Assembly: GCF_019097595.1 (NCBI RefSeq)
Contig: NC_080717.1
Location: 14,684,336-14,748,335, forward strand
DNA length: 64,000 bases
Direction of reading: 5' to 3'
DNA from: Hemibagrus wyckioides
Lineage: Eukaryota; Chordata; Actinopteri; Siluriformes; Bagridae
The notes under the pieces are model-generated. The model was not told where the DNA came from, made no database searches, and saw only the letters and a list, made by a program, of their open reading frames with translations. Below are positions 12,614-26,022 of the stretch, piece after piece. Each line of letters starts with the position of its first letter. The stretch's first letter is position 1. The translations under genes and the position numbers were made by a program.

Positions 12614-15600
12614 ATGAAGGCATTGTGCACGAACAGGCTCCTGAGGCGACTGTGTGTTTGCGCTGGACTCATCGCCCTCAGCTGGCTTCTCCACGTAACA
12701 GGTGCGTGCTTTCTTCCTAATATTAAGCTGACAGCTGTTAATAAAATGAAATGTCCAGATGAAAAAAAAAAAAATACAGTATTTGTGGAGACCCTGGACT
12801 ACGCAATATGAAATATGATTTGGACCACCATCATCCCTCCAGTTAAAGCAGGGTCCAGTGGTTTAGTCTGAAAGTAGCTAGTGTGCAGATGTGCAGAAAG
12901 AGGTGAGAGTAGAGCTTTTTTCCACTGTCGTCCATCACATTCACGCCTTCCATACATCAGTTATGCACAAAACAATGTGTTCAAAACATATAGAAGTGAC
13001 AGCAGCTACTTCATCTGCAAATCAGCAGAGCTTGAGCAAAGGACTGGATAGAGGAAAGCAGAGTGTGCATATAGCCAGCATATCAGCATATTGTGACAAT
13101 GCTCAGAATCAATACTGAAACACTGCATGCATGTGCAGGACTTAGGTACTTAAGGGCGGGGACTGGGACTCACTACATCGTATAATCAGATAATCTTGTA
13201 ATCATCAATAAATGTGAGTGCATATTTTAGTTCATGCATTCTACGTCAGCATAAAACAATGCACATTAATTATATTTCATTTATCTAAATATATCTCTAA
13301 ACACAGTTGTCGCTTCATATGTAGTGACGTTTTGTGCATTCTGTTGTTTAGAATTCTTTAGAATTGTTGTTAAAACAACAACAGTAGTCATAATAATAAT
13401 AATTGGGTGGCACTGTGACTTTGCACCTCTATGTTTTTGGTGGTTTGATTCCTGCCTTTGACCAGTGTGTGTGGAGTGAGTTAGCATGTACCCATGCTCT
13501 GGGGGTTTCCTCTGGGTGCTCCGGTTTCCTCCTCCAGTCAAAAGACATGTGCTGTAAGCTGATTGGCATGTCTGAAGTGTCTTATCTGTATAAAGCAGGC
13601 TGATATTTTTCTAATGTAAGCAATAATATCAATAATTGTACATTGTACTGTAATTGTTCTGGTTTTACAGAGCCCCCTGATAAGGATTTCGATCTGATCT
13701 GGTCTAATCGAAAACTGACTCAGCAGAGTGGAGAGTTGAACCAAACATCAAGCAAACCACGAGTTGGTGAGTTCCAGTCTGTTTAATTTCCCTTTACATG
13801 TACTCTTTTCCCCACCCGTAATGAGGAAATGCAAAGCACAGTGCAGATAGAGAAGCAAACAGTTATACAAGTGCTGTAGAATCTGACTAGAATCAAAATG
13901 ATAAAAACTAAACCTTCTCTGTCTCACACACACACACTTGGACAGAAACACAGCTAAATGTGAGGGTTGGGGATAGTATGCAAAAGTACCACCAACACCA
14001 AATAATGATATATTTTAAGGTGTAGATTACGATACACACATTCTCTCTCTCTCTCTCTCTCGCGCTCTCTCTCTTCCTTTCTCTCTCTCTCACTCTCTCT
14101 TTTTATTTCTTGCTCTTACAGCGCTCCTTTACTTTTTTCTTGTTTTGCTATTCCATCTTTTCCTCTCTCATCATTTATAGACAGCTGCCTCCTTCCGAGC
14201 CAAGCCCCCTTTGAGGCTTGGTGTTGCTAAGTAGCAGAATCTGTAATTTCAGAACAGAGGAAGGTCTGTTTTAAGCAGTCAAAGCATGGTGCTTAAGAGA
14301 AACACGTCACACAGCCCTTTTTTCCCACCGATCAGCCCTCTAATCACTCACCTATGGCAATGTTTTTCTGTCTCACTTCCTTGGCCTTCTCTGAAGACAA
14401 GCAGTCTTTGATCATTTGCGCTGCTTCCAGCAATGCGTGAGCTCAGTTCAGGCTTTCTGGTCAGTAAAATTGCTGGTAACATGAGTTGAGGTTTAACTTT
14501 TATATCATATCAATCATATCGAGTGGGGGTGTCTAAATCCGCTTTTACATAATTAACCAGGAAAGTTTTGCCGAAGCAACAAACCAAGGGGAAACTTCCA
14601 GTCACACAAGCTAACTGCTCTGCTATTGTATTATTATATTTGGTTCTGAGTGTTGTAGATCCCTGGAAAAATCCAGAGAGGAAAAACATTGAAGCAACAG
14701 AAATGCTGCTTCTGCCCAAAAAAGTCAAACTTTAAGGTCTGAGTTTCACTATGGAGAAAACGCTACGGAGCAATCTGATGCTGATTTCTAGCACTATGAT
14801 AACTACCTCAGTTAAAATGCTACCAAAATATCTATCCATCCAATCATCTATCCATCCATCCAATCATCCATTCATCCATCCCTCCATCCATTTATCCAAG
14901 AGTTGCAGGGAACCTGGAGTCTATCCCAGGCAACTTGGGTCACAAGGCGGGGGACACCCTGGATGGGGTGCCAACTTATAACAGGGGACAATCACTCACA
15001 GACACACACACACACACACACAGTAGTATCCGGAGGAAGCCTCGAAGCAAGAGGAGCACATTGCAAACTCCACACACACAGGGTGGAGGCAAGAATCAAA
15101 CTGCCAACCCCAGAGGTCATGGCAAACATGATAACCACTAAGCTACCATCTCCCTGTTAATGAGATCCACAGTATTTACTCCACTTTTCTGATGTAGGTT
15201 GCACATTGAACATCAGCTGCTTATTGCTTTTTCATGAAATTTGCTTTGTGAAATCACACATACAATAATATGTGTTTCTCTTTGTTTTTTTTTCTTGAGT
15301 TTTCTTTGTACAGCATTTCTCTCTATAATCACATTCCAGGACCAGGGAACTTCTATTATCTGACCTCACAAGATAAAGAGTCTCCTCAATCCACTGCTAA
15401 CATTTTAAATCTTTTTAAGTTTGTTTCTTCATGTATTGTATGTCAGCTATGTAGTGTAGTGACTAATGAATCCACATGAATGCCTAAAGCAGTATTTGGA
15501 ATTTGGGACTGCTTTGTTCTCTTTGCAATAGTTTTGTTGAGCACATAACCACCCACTTAACAATGTGTGCACAAGCAAACTTTTTCTGCAGCAGTTTCTA

Positions 15601-18522
15601 CATACACAGAACAAATCTATGAAATGTCTCTCATTGTGTTAATGTAAGCAGGCCTGTTGCCTTGGGTCCTGACCACTGTATCAAATCAGCTACAGATGAT
15701 CAGAGATTTCAGTGAAGCCAAAAGAGACATGGAGTTAAATGTGTAGTCAGTTTCTTACTGAAGTTTTCACAGATAATACAGTATAATGACATCAGCTGTC
15801 ATCAAAGTTTGCTGAGGGTTAATCAGCCATTGGCTCAGCGATATCTACTAATTTTTTGTCTGATCCTGTAGTTGACTGACTTTTAATCAGGCACACTGCA
15901 GTCTAGTAGAGGAGGAGGGATAGAAAAGGCTTTCAAATGCTTTGTCAATACACCTCCTGCCTGCAGATGCTTTAGTTTGAGAAGGCTCTTAATCTAAAGA
16001 GCAGACCATAATTACATATCTGAATTTAATAAGACCATGAATATTTAGAAAAATACCAAACTATTTTACCTTTTTTCCCAGTTCAAAAAAATGAAACGCT
16101 CATTTCTTACTGTATTCTGCATAGAGGCACTAAAGCAGTTTGAACATGGAGAAAGAAAAGCTGCAATGGTTTCCAAGTTGCTTTTATGTCAATAATTTAA
16201 AGCGGCTTGCTCTGTCTCTAGCCCTTTACTAATGGACTGTGTACCCCCCCCCACACACACACACACACAAACACACGCCCCCAGCGATCAATGAATTTCC
16301 TGAAGATGTCTTCACTAAGGAGCAGAGAAGGCATGGGGCGTTGCTGCTGCATATCTTCTGTGTGAGTTTTTGCACAAAAAAACACTTGCATCAACACAAC
16401 ATCGTGCAGTTCCAAGTTACAGCATAGTACAAGAAAAGAAAATATACTTGAGACTTTTTAAATTGTTTTATAAATGCATGAATACAAATCATTGTATAAT
16501 AAAGTCCACATATAATTAGTCTGGGAATAAATATGGAAGAAAAAATAGTGGCATTTAAAAAAACACACAAAAAGCCAAACCCCAGGAATTAATTGAGAAC
16601 AGAGTTTTGGTATTCACTGAAAAGGCACGTTCTCTTTTGTTTTACATCTGCAGGCTGTTTACATGTTCTACGCCCTTGCCATTGTCTGCGACGTGTATTT
16701 TGTGCCATCTTTGGAAAAGATCTGTGAGGTCAGAACTGTTTTGCTATTGTCTTCGCTTATCCATGTAAGAACACACATCCATCCGTGTTCAGTAAATCCT
16801 TAACACCTTTTAATTTGCAGAACCTACATCTGAGTGAGGATGTTGCGGGGGCAACCTTCATGGCAGCAGGAAGTTCTGCTCCAGAGCTCTTTACCTCTCT
16901 GATTGGTCAGTTTTATCAAACTTGCATGGTCAGAATGGTGATCGGTGACAGCTTTTTTTTATATTATTAAAGAATATTATTCAGACAGGTGTGATTTGTA
17001 TATATTGTCTCAGGTGTATTCATCACTAAGGGAGACGTGGGAGTTGGCACCATAGTGGGCTCAGCAGTCTTTAATATCCTAGTTATCATTGGAGTGTGTG
17101 GAATTTTTGCTGGACAGGTAGGATACTTATTTTTTTTCCTAAAAATAGGAGAAATGGAGATATATCGAGATCTTTGTTTTCTTTATCCTCATAGACGATC
17201 TCTCTCACATGGTGGCCTCTCTTCCGAGACTCTGTTTACTATATCATCTCAATCTTGGCTTTAATTCTGGTGAGACTTCCTTGAATTACATGTTGAATAA
17301 TCTAAAGCTATTTTTATATATTCTGTATTTTTTTCTCAGCTTGATTTGTTACAGACAGACATGTTCTTGACTTGCAGATCATTTACGATGAGAAGGTTCT
17401 CTGGTAGGTTTCAGAGGTTTTTCCATTGCTTTTGAAACAGTATAAACATGTTGAAACAGAATCTCAGACTTTGTGAACTTTGCTTGGTTGGCACAGGTGG
17501 GAGACTCTAGTCCTCATATCAATGTATGGAATTTACATCCTTATCATGAAGTACGTAATGATCAATCACTGAAACTGAATGCTTTACATAGGGTTTTTAT
17601 AAGAGTAGTGATGGCTTATTAAGTGTGTGTGTGTGTGTGTGTGTGTGTGCACGTGTGTTTGTATCGGGTTTACTTACAGATTTAATGGTCAGATCTGGGG
17701 CTGGGTGGAACTGAAGTGTGGTATACCTGGACAGCCATGTTTGGTGAGCAGCCTACGGCAAGATGTAGCACCAGAGGAAGCTAGCACACACTGTGACACT
17801 TCTATGATCCTGATGAAGAAAGGTAGGTGTGCGTGTTGCTTGTACAGAAACACTTTCCCAATACGTTGAAGTTGTTTATATTTTTATAGAAATTAACACT
17901 AGATTAAAAAATTGGAATGGGAAGCAGTACATTGCTCCATTTTTAATTGTTTAAGGATCAGAAACACTAAAAACACTTTGTATTTCTCAGATCAGTGTGC
18001 AAGTGAACAGGACTCAGCCGTGGTGATGGTGGATGACCTGATGAGTCTGCATCCTCACCAGTTCGCTTTATCAGAGGCAAGCCTCCATGTCATGGTCACC
18101 CCCTCTTCTTCTCTCCCCACATGCGCCTCAGCATGGCTGGATGCATGCTCATCGCTGAGGTAATGCCCACCCACTCACCTTTCATGCTAGTCGACTGGCA
18201 GAAACAGGAAAGCTGCATTCTCTTAGCTGATAAAACATGGGTTATCATTTGAAGTGTGTGGATATTAATACTGCTAGCACAATCAGGTAAGAATGCGACC
18301 TTACGGCTTTACTAGATTTGATTCAGTTTTTATTTTCATTTTCTGTTAGCTGTGTTTAGCCAAAATGGAACATATAGTATGTTTAAGACCAAACAAAACT
18401 AATTGGATGTAATCCACAACAGAAAGCTTTATAGTGATGTCCCAGTTATTGCCCATTATTTATATAACTATTATAACTATTAAATATTACTAAAAACCAA
18501 AGAACCAAAATCACACACAGTC

Positions 18523-18574
<52 letters not shown>

Positions 18575-21500
18575 TGCGGCTTGCAGATAAATTTATTATT
18601 ATTATTATTATTATCAGGGTGTTGCCACTTTAAGAACTTTAACTAGACATGGAAAAAGAAATTATGTATTATTTAGGGAATGTAAGAGCACTTAAATCAG
18701 GAATTATATTTTCAACTTTGGTGACCTGAATACAGTAGCTTAAGATAGATCTGCTGTGGTGTCTGTCTCTGTATTCTATATACTGGAATGAGTTTCTCCA
18801 TATTTTATTGTTTTTTTTCCTCTCACTTCTCAAACTCAGTTTATTCCATCTACATGCATATGCATCCTGACTTGTTTGTCTTCTTGACCTTTGCAACTCA
18901 AGGCTTCCCCATGCTCTGCTTTACATCTCGCTTAGATTTGGATTTTTATAAGTTACCTTTGCTGAATCCTCTCAGCTTTACTGTTGCAAATTAATTTTAC
19001 TGCTGCAAAATTATTTCCATTTTAAATCTAATCATCTGATATAAACAGAACATATGGATTCATATTTGTCCCCTTAACCATTATGCTGAGTTCCTTTTAG
19101 ATGCTCCCTCTGACATTCTTCCTCTCTTGCTCTTATCCCACAGAGGCAGAGATTGATCATGAGCCGGAGCTCAGGGGAAAGTGGCAGTGGCACAGGAGAA
19201 ATTCCCGGTCAGGAGAGCCCAGGGATGGAGGGAGCACCCTGGGGACTAGAAAATGGTGACAACATGGACAGCGAGACTCAACCACTAGAAGATGCAAGGA
19301 CATGGGGCAAGGGGGGAACACTGGAGATGGTGGAGGACATGGGGGACACACAGCCCAAAGACACCGAGGAGGATGAAGAGGCAGAAGAAGTACAACCCTT
19401 CAATCCCCTTATTGTGCCAGGCAAGTAACTTTAACACATGTGAGATAAAAAATAGACTGCTTGATAGGCTGAATATACAGTAACTGGTTCTCTGAACTGG
19501 TAGCAAGTATGTAGCCTACTTGTCCGTTATTTTGAGCCTACATGGCCCCATTTGAGATATTTTTTTATTGTGACCTGATTAGTGGTGCTCATGTTAAATT
19601 GTACAGAGTGATTAGAATTCCTTAGACTGAGCAGCATGTTGAAGTTAAAGGAATTTGCTTTGTATTTCTCATATAGATCAGATCAGCAAATTGTCTACTG
19701 AGCACATGAAAGTTCAATAAATGCTAAAAGAAAAAGTGTTCCTATAGTTAGCACTTACAGTTCCATGCTTTTCCACCACAAAAAAATCTTGCTGGCAGTT
19801 GCAGCAACACAAAGCTGCTGGTGTGTACCATGAGAGCCTGGTAGGAGAGATCCTAGCATCACCATGACTTTTATAAAAAAGAAGTGAACACCACCTTTCA
19901 GCATGTGTACTATTCAAAATATCCAAAATACAATCTAAAAGCAAGTAACTAGTTGTCATTATAATTGTATCTGTGACAGTGATGTTCTGTGGTGAGTAGA
20001 TTCTGATGGGTTTGAATGAGAATCTTTCATCATCATTATGAATTATGAACTTCCCATATGTTTTGGCTCTCCAAGTGGTGGAATCAAAGGTAAACAGCAT
20101 TTGGCAGAAGTTCAGCACTGGTAAACAGAATCATTTAATATTACAGTAACTAGCATATTAGGTGTTATATGCATTTGCCTTTGTACATAACTTCTTGTAA
20201 AACTGCTGACATGCAGCATTGATTTTGAGGCTTTTGTGTTGCTTTATTCACCCAAATGTGGCACAGAACCAGAATGATAATGCTTCGGTATTTTGTGACA
20301 GGTAAGGCAGAAGGTTGGGTATGTAACCAGGCTTCTACAGCTGAAAGGCTAACAGGACAATTTCCTATGGAACTAATTACTATTTGCTCCTTTGCTTAGC
20401 TAAGTACATATCGCAAAGTTGTCACCATATGATTGTGATAGTATTGTAAATGATATCCTGTGGATAGTCTGCTCATTAGCCACTGGTCTGTTGTTATCAA
20501 GGTCCAGTGCTCTGGAAACATTACACAACTGACTGTGTGATTTCAGAAACTTCACCTGGACACTAAGTAAATCTTGAGAGGCTTGATCATAATCCCAGTA
20601 TCACACATAATCCCATAAACCCAGTATGGCCCACATAGCTCCCTCTGTCTTGCATGTAATCTTTGAGACCCAGCGCCACAGTGATGTTTGTGTTAGGCAA
20701 GAAGGGGTAATAATTTTATGCTTCCTGAGCCTGTGTGCCAACAACCTGTCCAGATGCCAACAACAGCTGGCACAGGTTGTTTTTTATCAGCCTCCAACAA
20801 TGGCTTTTGACCCAAACAAACTTGTCTTCTTGTCATACATTATTCCCTCACCCTGTTACTTTGGCTTACACAGTGGAGTTTCTATGCATCATATATTGCA
20901 TAGCCTATTGCAGTGTATCATATCTATCAGAGACATTAATGTCAAGCCTAGGGCTTCTGCATCTGTAAATACAGACAGTATGCCTGGTTTTCAGCATGCT
21001 CCTAAACATGCAAAAGAGATCATCCATGAACATTGTGTAATAGCCCAGCCAGTTACATGGGTAGAATGTACCACAACATAGATTAGGCAGTTGTCCAGTC
21101 ATATTGGGTGGAGAATGGCCTCAAATCCAGTCTGCAGCATGGTCAGTACCACTGCTGGGCTGTATTTCTGCTTTGAAGTCCAACCTTCCCACTGATCTGA
21201 TTATAAACTCCCTGCCAAACTGGACCTCATGATTCTTGCATATGGCCCATGCTCACTGCCAGCTTCTCTAATCTTATCTTTTCTTCCCAACGGGCTCTGC
21301 AGCTGTATCAGCTGCTCTCTTTTCACTGTAGTTTCACAGCCTCAAAGTATGATGATGAATTGCCAAGGCATAGACTTGCTTTGCTTTTATTCTTGCTAAT
21401 GGCATTAGGGCAAGGCTGCAATTAGGGTAAGATCCTGAAAGGATCCCAGATGTTCCGTTTTAAAACAGTTTGGGAATAGATCATGTCTGACATCCAAGTC

Positions 21501-23784
21501 TTTGACAGAAAAGCTCAACATCCACTGAAATGAACCAGATGTGTCTTAGCAGCACAGTTGATAGTGACAAAAATAATAGTAAATCACATATTAGAAGTGT
21601 CATCACACGTCAGCTCTCTCTTTCTGATGGTGTAGATTTCAACAATTACAACAATTAGAGCACTATAACCTACTCTATGTATTTGAATTGTTCATGGAGC
21701 AATAGTCGATAAACAATTTATTAAACATCATCCATGACTCATTTATTATTTCACAACTAATTCAATCATTTCATCTGCCCAGGACACATTCATTCTGTTT
21801 ACACACAACCATGATGCCATAAATGCACTGGAACCCAGAGCTTTATTTCCATGCGTTCACTCTCAGAATAAATAAATATATGTAAATTGGCTATATATTG
21901 ATAGATTACTCTAAACATGTTTTGCCACTGCATACAATTAAAAAATGCTGTTAGCTTGACAAAATAAAGTCTGTCTGCACAAAGCCAATTTCCATGCATC
22001 TGGTTTAAAGGGAGCATGTATTACACGTGTGATGATACTTAAATTTGCACCTAGTACAGCATTCAACCTGGAAACGAGAGAGAACACATACATACATAAG
22101 AGCTAAGGTCTCTGCTGCCTTGAAGTAGTGTCAATGATGTAACCCAATATTAATCAATAATATCTATCAAACAATAAATAGTTTTGTTGATGGAGTTTGA
22201 ACATGGATGCATCTTTAACAAGTCAATAGGCTTGTAAAGCTGTCTGTAATCTCTGTGTAATTTCTGTTCTTATGTATTTTTTCCACAGGAGGATGCTTTG
22301 AACGGGTGAAATGGTTTCTCTCATGGCCTTTAAGCTGTCTGCTTTATTACACTGTGCCCAACTGTTTGCTGCCACACTGGGAACGCTGGTTCATGGTCAC
22401 CTTTGTGGTCTCCACACTCTGGATTGCTGTTTTCTCCTACCTCATGGTGTGGATGGTATGCATCATTCTACTTCACAAATGGAAGTATTTAACTTGCAGG
22501 ACAGTATCAAATTTAAAGATAAATTTCATTTTTTCTGCATTTTAAAAAATATGCTCCTCCGTGTTCTGTGTTTCAGGTCACCATCATCAGTTTCACACTG
22601 GACATTCCAGATGTTATTATGGGCATTACGTTTTTAGCAGCTGGCACGAGTGTCCCGGACTGCATGGCTAGTCTTATAGTTGCCCGGCAAGGTACATATA
22701 CACATATAGCAGGAAAAGATACTGCACTGGATCATTTTATTTCATTAAATCACATTTTATTTGTATATGCATTTGTAGGTATGGGAGACATGGCTGTGTC
22801 CAATTCAATAGGTAGTAATATTTTTGACATTCTATTGGGGCTCGGTTTCCCGTGGGCTCTGCGTACACTTGTGGTGGATTACGGGTCAACGGTTAGTTCC
22901 TGCCATTTTGTCTCTGTGCTGTCACTTGGCTTTTTTATTTGAATCTTGAATGCAAATAAACACTGCTTTTACACACGATATGCTTAAAACAGACTTAAGC
23001 TCATTTTGTTCTTTTTTCCAGGTCTTCATTAATAGTAGGGGACTGGTGTATTCAGTTATTTTACTGCTTGCTTCAGTCTTTCTCACAGTGAGTACTGGTA
23101 CTAAAGCCTCCTATATAAACCTTTTTAATCAAGGTCAACTATGTGATCATTAATTCAACAATAATCCTGCATTCACTCTAAATTTTTTAACTCTTTTTAC
23201 CAGAGGCCAAGGAAAAATGGAATTTCCGTTTATGTTCAGCATTGAATTTCTTTGCTATGTCACACTCCACAGTGGTGATTAATGGCTGATATGAAACTCG
23301 GGGTTTTAAGAATTTGTAGAATTTCCTAAGTATCTGTTTTTACTTTGCCTACTATGTAAATACGGCATCTAAAATTTGAAGCCATTAACCTCAACCACTA
23401 AAATTTTTTGTAAGGTTATCCCAACAGACGTGAAAATGTCTTACACTGAAAGCCAACAGTGTCCAGACTAATTTCTATCAGACTTGCAGCAATAAAATAA
23501 TTCATTGGTTTAAACTGATTGAAAATGTCCCAAAAGTCGACTTCCATTTCACTGGCAGAATGAAGCGGCCGAGTGCTGGTGAAGAGGGTTAAAATATTTG
23601 TATTAATATCTGTAGGGTGAACAGAGCTGACAGCTGCTGTTTCATGTGAATGTGTTCTTCTCCTGTGCTGCAGGTTCTCAGTGTACATCTGAATCGCTGG
23701 AGACTTGACCGGAGGTTAGGCCTGGGCCTTATGGTCTTGTATGGTATCTTCCTGGTCTGCTCGATCTGCTTTGAGAAGCTGTAG
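12614..23784 (+). CDS. K+-dependent Na+/Ca2+ exchanger, SLC24A3/SLC24A4 type, with a one-base frameshift
   Basis: Seventeen exons: 12614-12701, 13671-13766, 16285-16361, 16654-16728, 16821-16905, 17014-17117, 17195-17269, 17378-17403, 17497-17550, 17680-17822, 17991-18159, 19144-19420, 22289-22455, 22577-22691, 22779-22891, 23022-23087, 23674-23784. Repairing one base would give about 613 residues, near the family's usual 620-645. NCKX proteins export Ca2+ with K+ in exchange for Na+ across the plasma membrane. Seen in order: a cleavable signal-like N-terminus, the extracellular WSNRKL and [10 protein letters not shown] stretches, the alpha-1 repeat ([30 protein letters not shown]), an acidic cytoplasmic loop (exon 12: EEDEEAEE), and the alpha-2 repeat ([33 protein letters not shown]). 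Residues match both SLC24A3 (MGDMAVSNS) and SLC24A4 ([20 protein letters not shown]), so I do not choose. Odd points: exon 11 is one base short, so the downstream frame is lost; the intron after 19420 starts with GC; and the C-terminus ends at CFEKL, about 14 residues short of the usual end. Confidence 0.9.
13395..13620. repeat. Dispersed teleost repeat (inverted relative to 14890-15165)
   Basis: It contains the recurring words GGTGGCACTGTGACTTTGCA, GGTTTCCTCTGGGTGCTCCG and TCCAGTCAAAAGACATGTG. The copy at 14890-15165 carries their reverse complements, so this is a mobile repeat in the exchanger intron. Confidence 0.6.
14040..14102. repeat. (CT)n low-complexity tract
   Basis: A run of CT dinucleotides with short interruptions, in intron 2 of the exchanger gene. 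Confidence 0.9.
14820..15165. repeat. (ATCC)n tract followed by dispersed teleost repeat
   Basis: About 75 bases of ATCC-type repeats (14835-14895) lead into CTGGAGTCTATCCCAGGCAA, GACACCCTGGATGGGGTGCC, a short CA run and CATTGCAAACTCCACACACA-type words. It ends near CATGATAACCACTAAGCTAC. Related copies are at 13395-13620 and 42880-43165. Confidence 0.65.
18522..18615. repeat. (AAT)n / (ATT)n microsatellite pair
   Basis: An AAT run at about 18522-18573, a short unique spacer, then an ATT run at about 18593-18614. The two runs are complementary and could fold back. It lies in the exchanger intron after exon 11. Confidence 0.9.
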
Positions 23785-24485
23785 GTCACATCCGACACTG
23801 CTAGTGACCCTGGAGTTATTCATGAGGAAACGTGACATTACTGCAATTATTGTATCAGAGCCATAAGGAGTAGGGCCTGTTTGGGTCAAATAGTACAGCT
23901 TTTCACACTTGAAATAGTGAACTCTGGGTTAATTTTCACATTGCTCATACTTTACCAGGGGCTAAAAATTTATCCTGGCTATTCAGAATCTGACATTTTA
24001 CACTGTATATTTCTAAACCTGGGTCTTACTTGCATATTAGCGGTGTCAGCAACCATAATTGGAAAAATACAGCATGTGACCGGTTTAAACAATGGCTTGT
24101 CTCAAGCTTTTGCATCAGTGATGAAAAAATAAAGCTCCTCTATGCTCCAGTTGACACATGCTGTTCAATTTCTGTTTGGGTGTCTTTTGCTAAGCAAAAG
24201 TGTGAACTGTTCCTCTACCCAGGGTTAGACGCTGGGTTTAGAGAGACGGTAACCCGGGGTTATGCTCAGTGTGAAAAGCCTAGTGATTAGAGTCCACATT
24301 AAAGTGTTACTACTCCCTGTATTATTTATGCTGCTGATAAGAAGTATTGATATATATTTTAATGATAAAATTAAATTTGGCCTACTATTGCAAAAATGTT
24401 CAATAGTAAAAAGAAGTTCCTGGTTTGGACACTGGGTGTCACTAAAGCCAAATCTTTAATCTTTGCCATATTTAATATCATATTT

Positions 24486-24524
<39 letters not shown>

Positions 24525-26022
24525 TCATTTTCAATATCAAGTTTTATTCAAAAGGCCTACATTAATCTTACCAAACGTTTGGATAGATAACATGGCAGCA
24601 CCAAAGAAACAGAAATAGAAAGTGAGAAACACAGGAGGTTTTGAGAAATGAGAACTGTTTTTTTTATATAACTGAAATTCAGAAGTTGACTGTGAAATCA
24701 GTTACTGTTTCACCCTTTTATTTGGTTTTTTAACAATTTGACCCCAATAAAATCCCAATAAGACCGAACATTGCTGATATAATTACACTGCTGGTCAACA
24801 CAACTGGTCATTACATCAGCCTGAAAAGTGTACTTGAAGAGTTAAAAGCTATAGAAATTTTTTTTCTTACTGAGCAAGATGTTAAAGCTGTAATCAGTTG
24901 GTTATGAATATTAAACAGGATTAACGTAAGGTTCCTTAATTAAGCCACAGGATGTAATGTTTACAAAACACGGGTCACTTCTTTACCTTGTGCTTGTACA
25001 TTTTCTACTGTAAAGAATCTAAAATGACGTAGTAATTATGAGCAAGACAACAAAAAAAATTAGAACAACACTTTTGCAGCAAGTCAACTTATGATGTATG
25101 TATTTCATGATGTAATCATTTTCTTTGGAAAAAAGCCAAAACAAAACAAAAATACACTTTTACCATTTATTTTATTTCATGCAAATTTGGCGGCATTTTA
25201 CTACAGTACATGTGTGCATGTTAACACAAATTTTTGTGATGGGTTTCGCCTTTATTTTCTGTTTTGTTTTAAATTTACAATAATGATACAGAAATGGAAA
25301 TTATCCTTGCTGAAATTTGAATTAAATATTAGATAAGTTGAGAAGGGAAAAACCTGAAAAGTGGATATAAATTTTTATTATTATTATTATTAATATTATT
25401 ATTATTATTATTATTATGTTTGTTATTAGGGTCTCATTTATTTTGTGCTTTTTTCCAATAAAAACATTTATCACTAAAGTGAATTGTTACTATTATCATT
25501 ATTATTGTTAAATTATTCTCACCAATTGTTTGCTCTTATGAGATAATTCTGTAATTGTCTTCTCTGTATACAGTTTTTTTAAGAACCCAAATGGATTTAT
25601 CACCGGTGTAATAATTTGATCATAGCTTGTCGTAGCTTGGTTTGAGTGTTTATAACATTCAACATATTTTTATAAATCACACCATTTTTATTTGGTTTAT
25701 TGGAATATTGAGGGGATTAATCATTCTCACATCACTTATGTTGATTTGCTGTCAGCTGAAATCTTTCATTGTAGCTGAATTAACTCTAATTCTGATTAGC
25801 TAAAAGGATTTTCCTATTGTCTGTTTTCCAGTGATGTATGAACGTGTGAGTGTCTCTCTTCACTTTTCTTACACTTCTATCTGTATTCTTAACTAATCTG
25901 TATGTTGTTGAGAGTGCAATTAAACACATTATGCTGCAATATAACACTTTTTTAAAAGAAATTTTATTTCAACATGTAAACAACAGAAGACAGAAGTTTT
26001 GCATCTATTTAGTTTAAAGATA
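23785..26022. other. Intergenic DNA downstream of the exchanger gene
   Basis: No gene is supported. It holds the exchanger 3' UTR; a short repeat around 24220-24290 (GGGTTAGACGCTGGGTTTAG, AACCCGGGGTTATG) of a kind dispersed in fish; an (AAT)n tract at 24487-24525; and an (ATT)n tract at 25373-25420. Confidence 0.5.

Noticed and set aside
12053..12694. Several overlapping minus-strand open frames upstream of the exchanger
   Set aside because: They fall in GC-rich promoter DNA, where stop codons are rarer; no recognisable domain.
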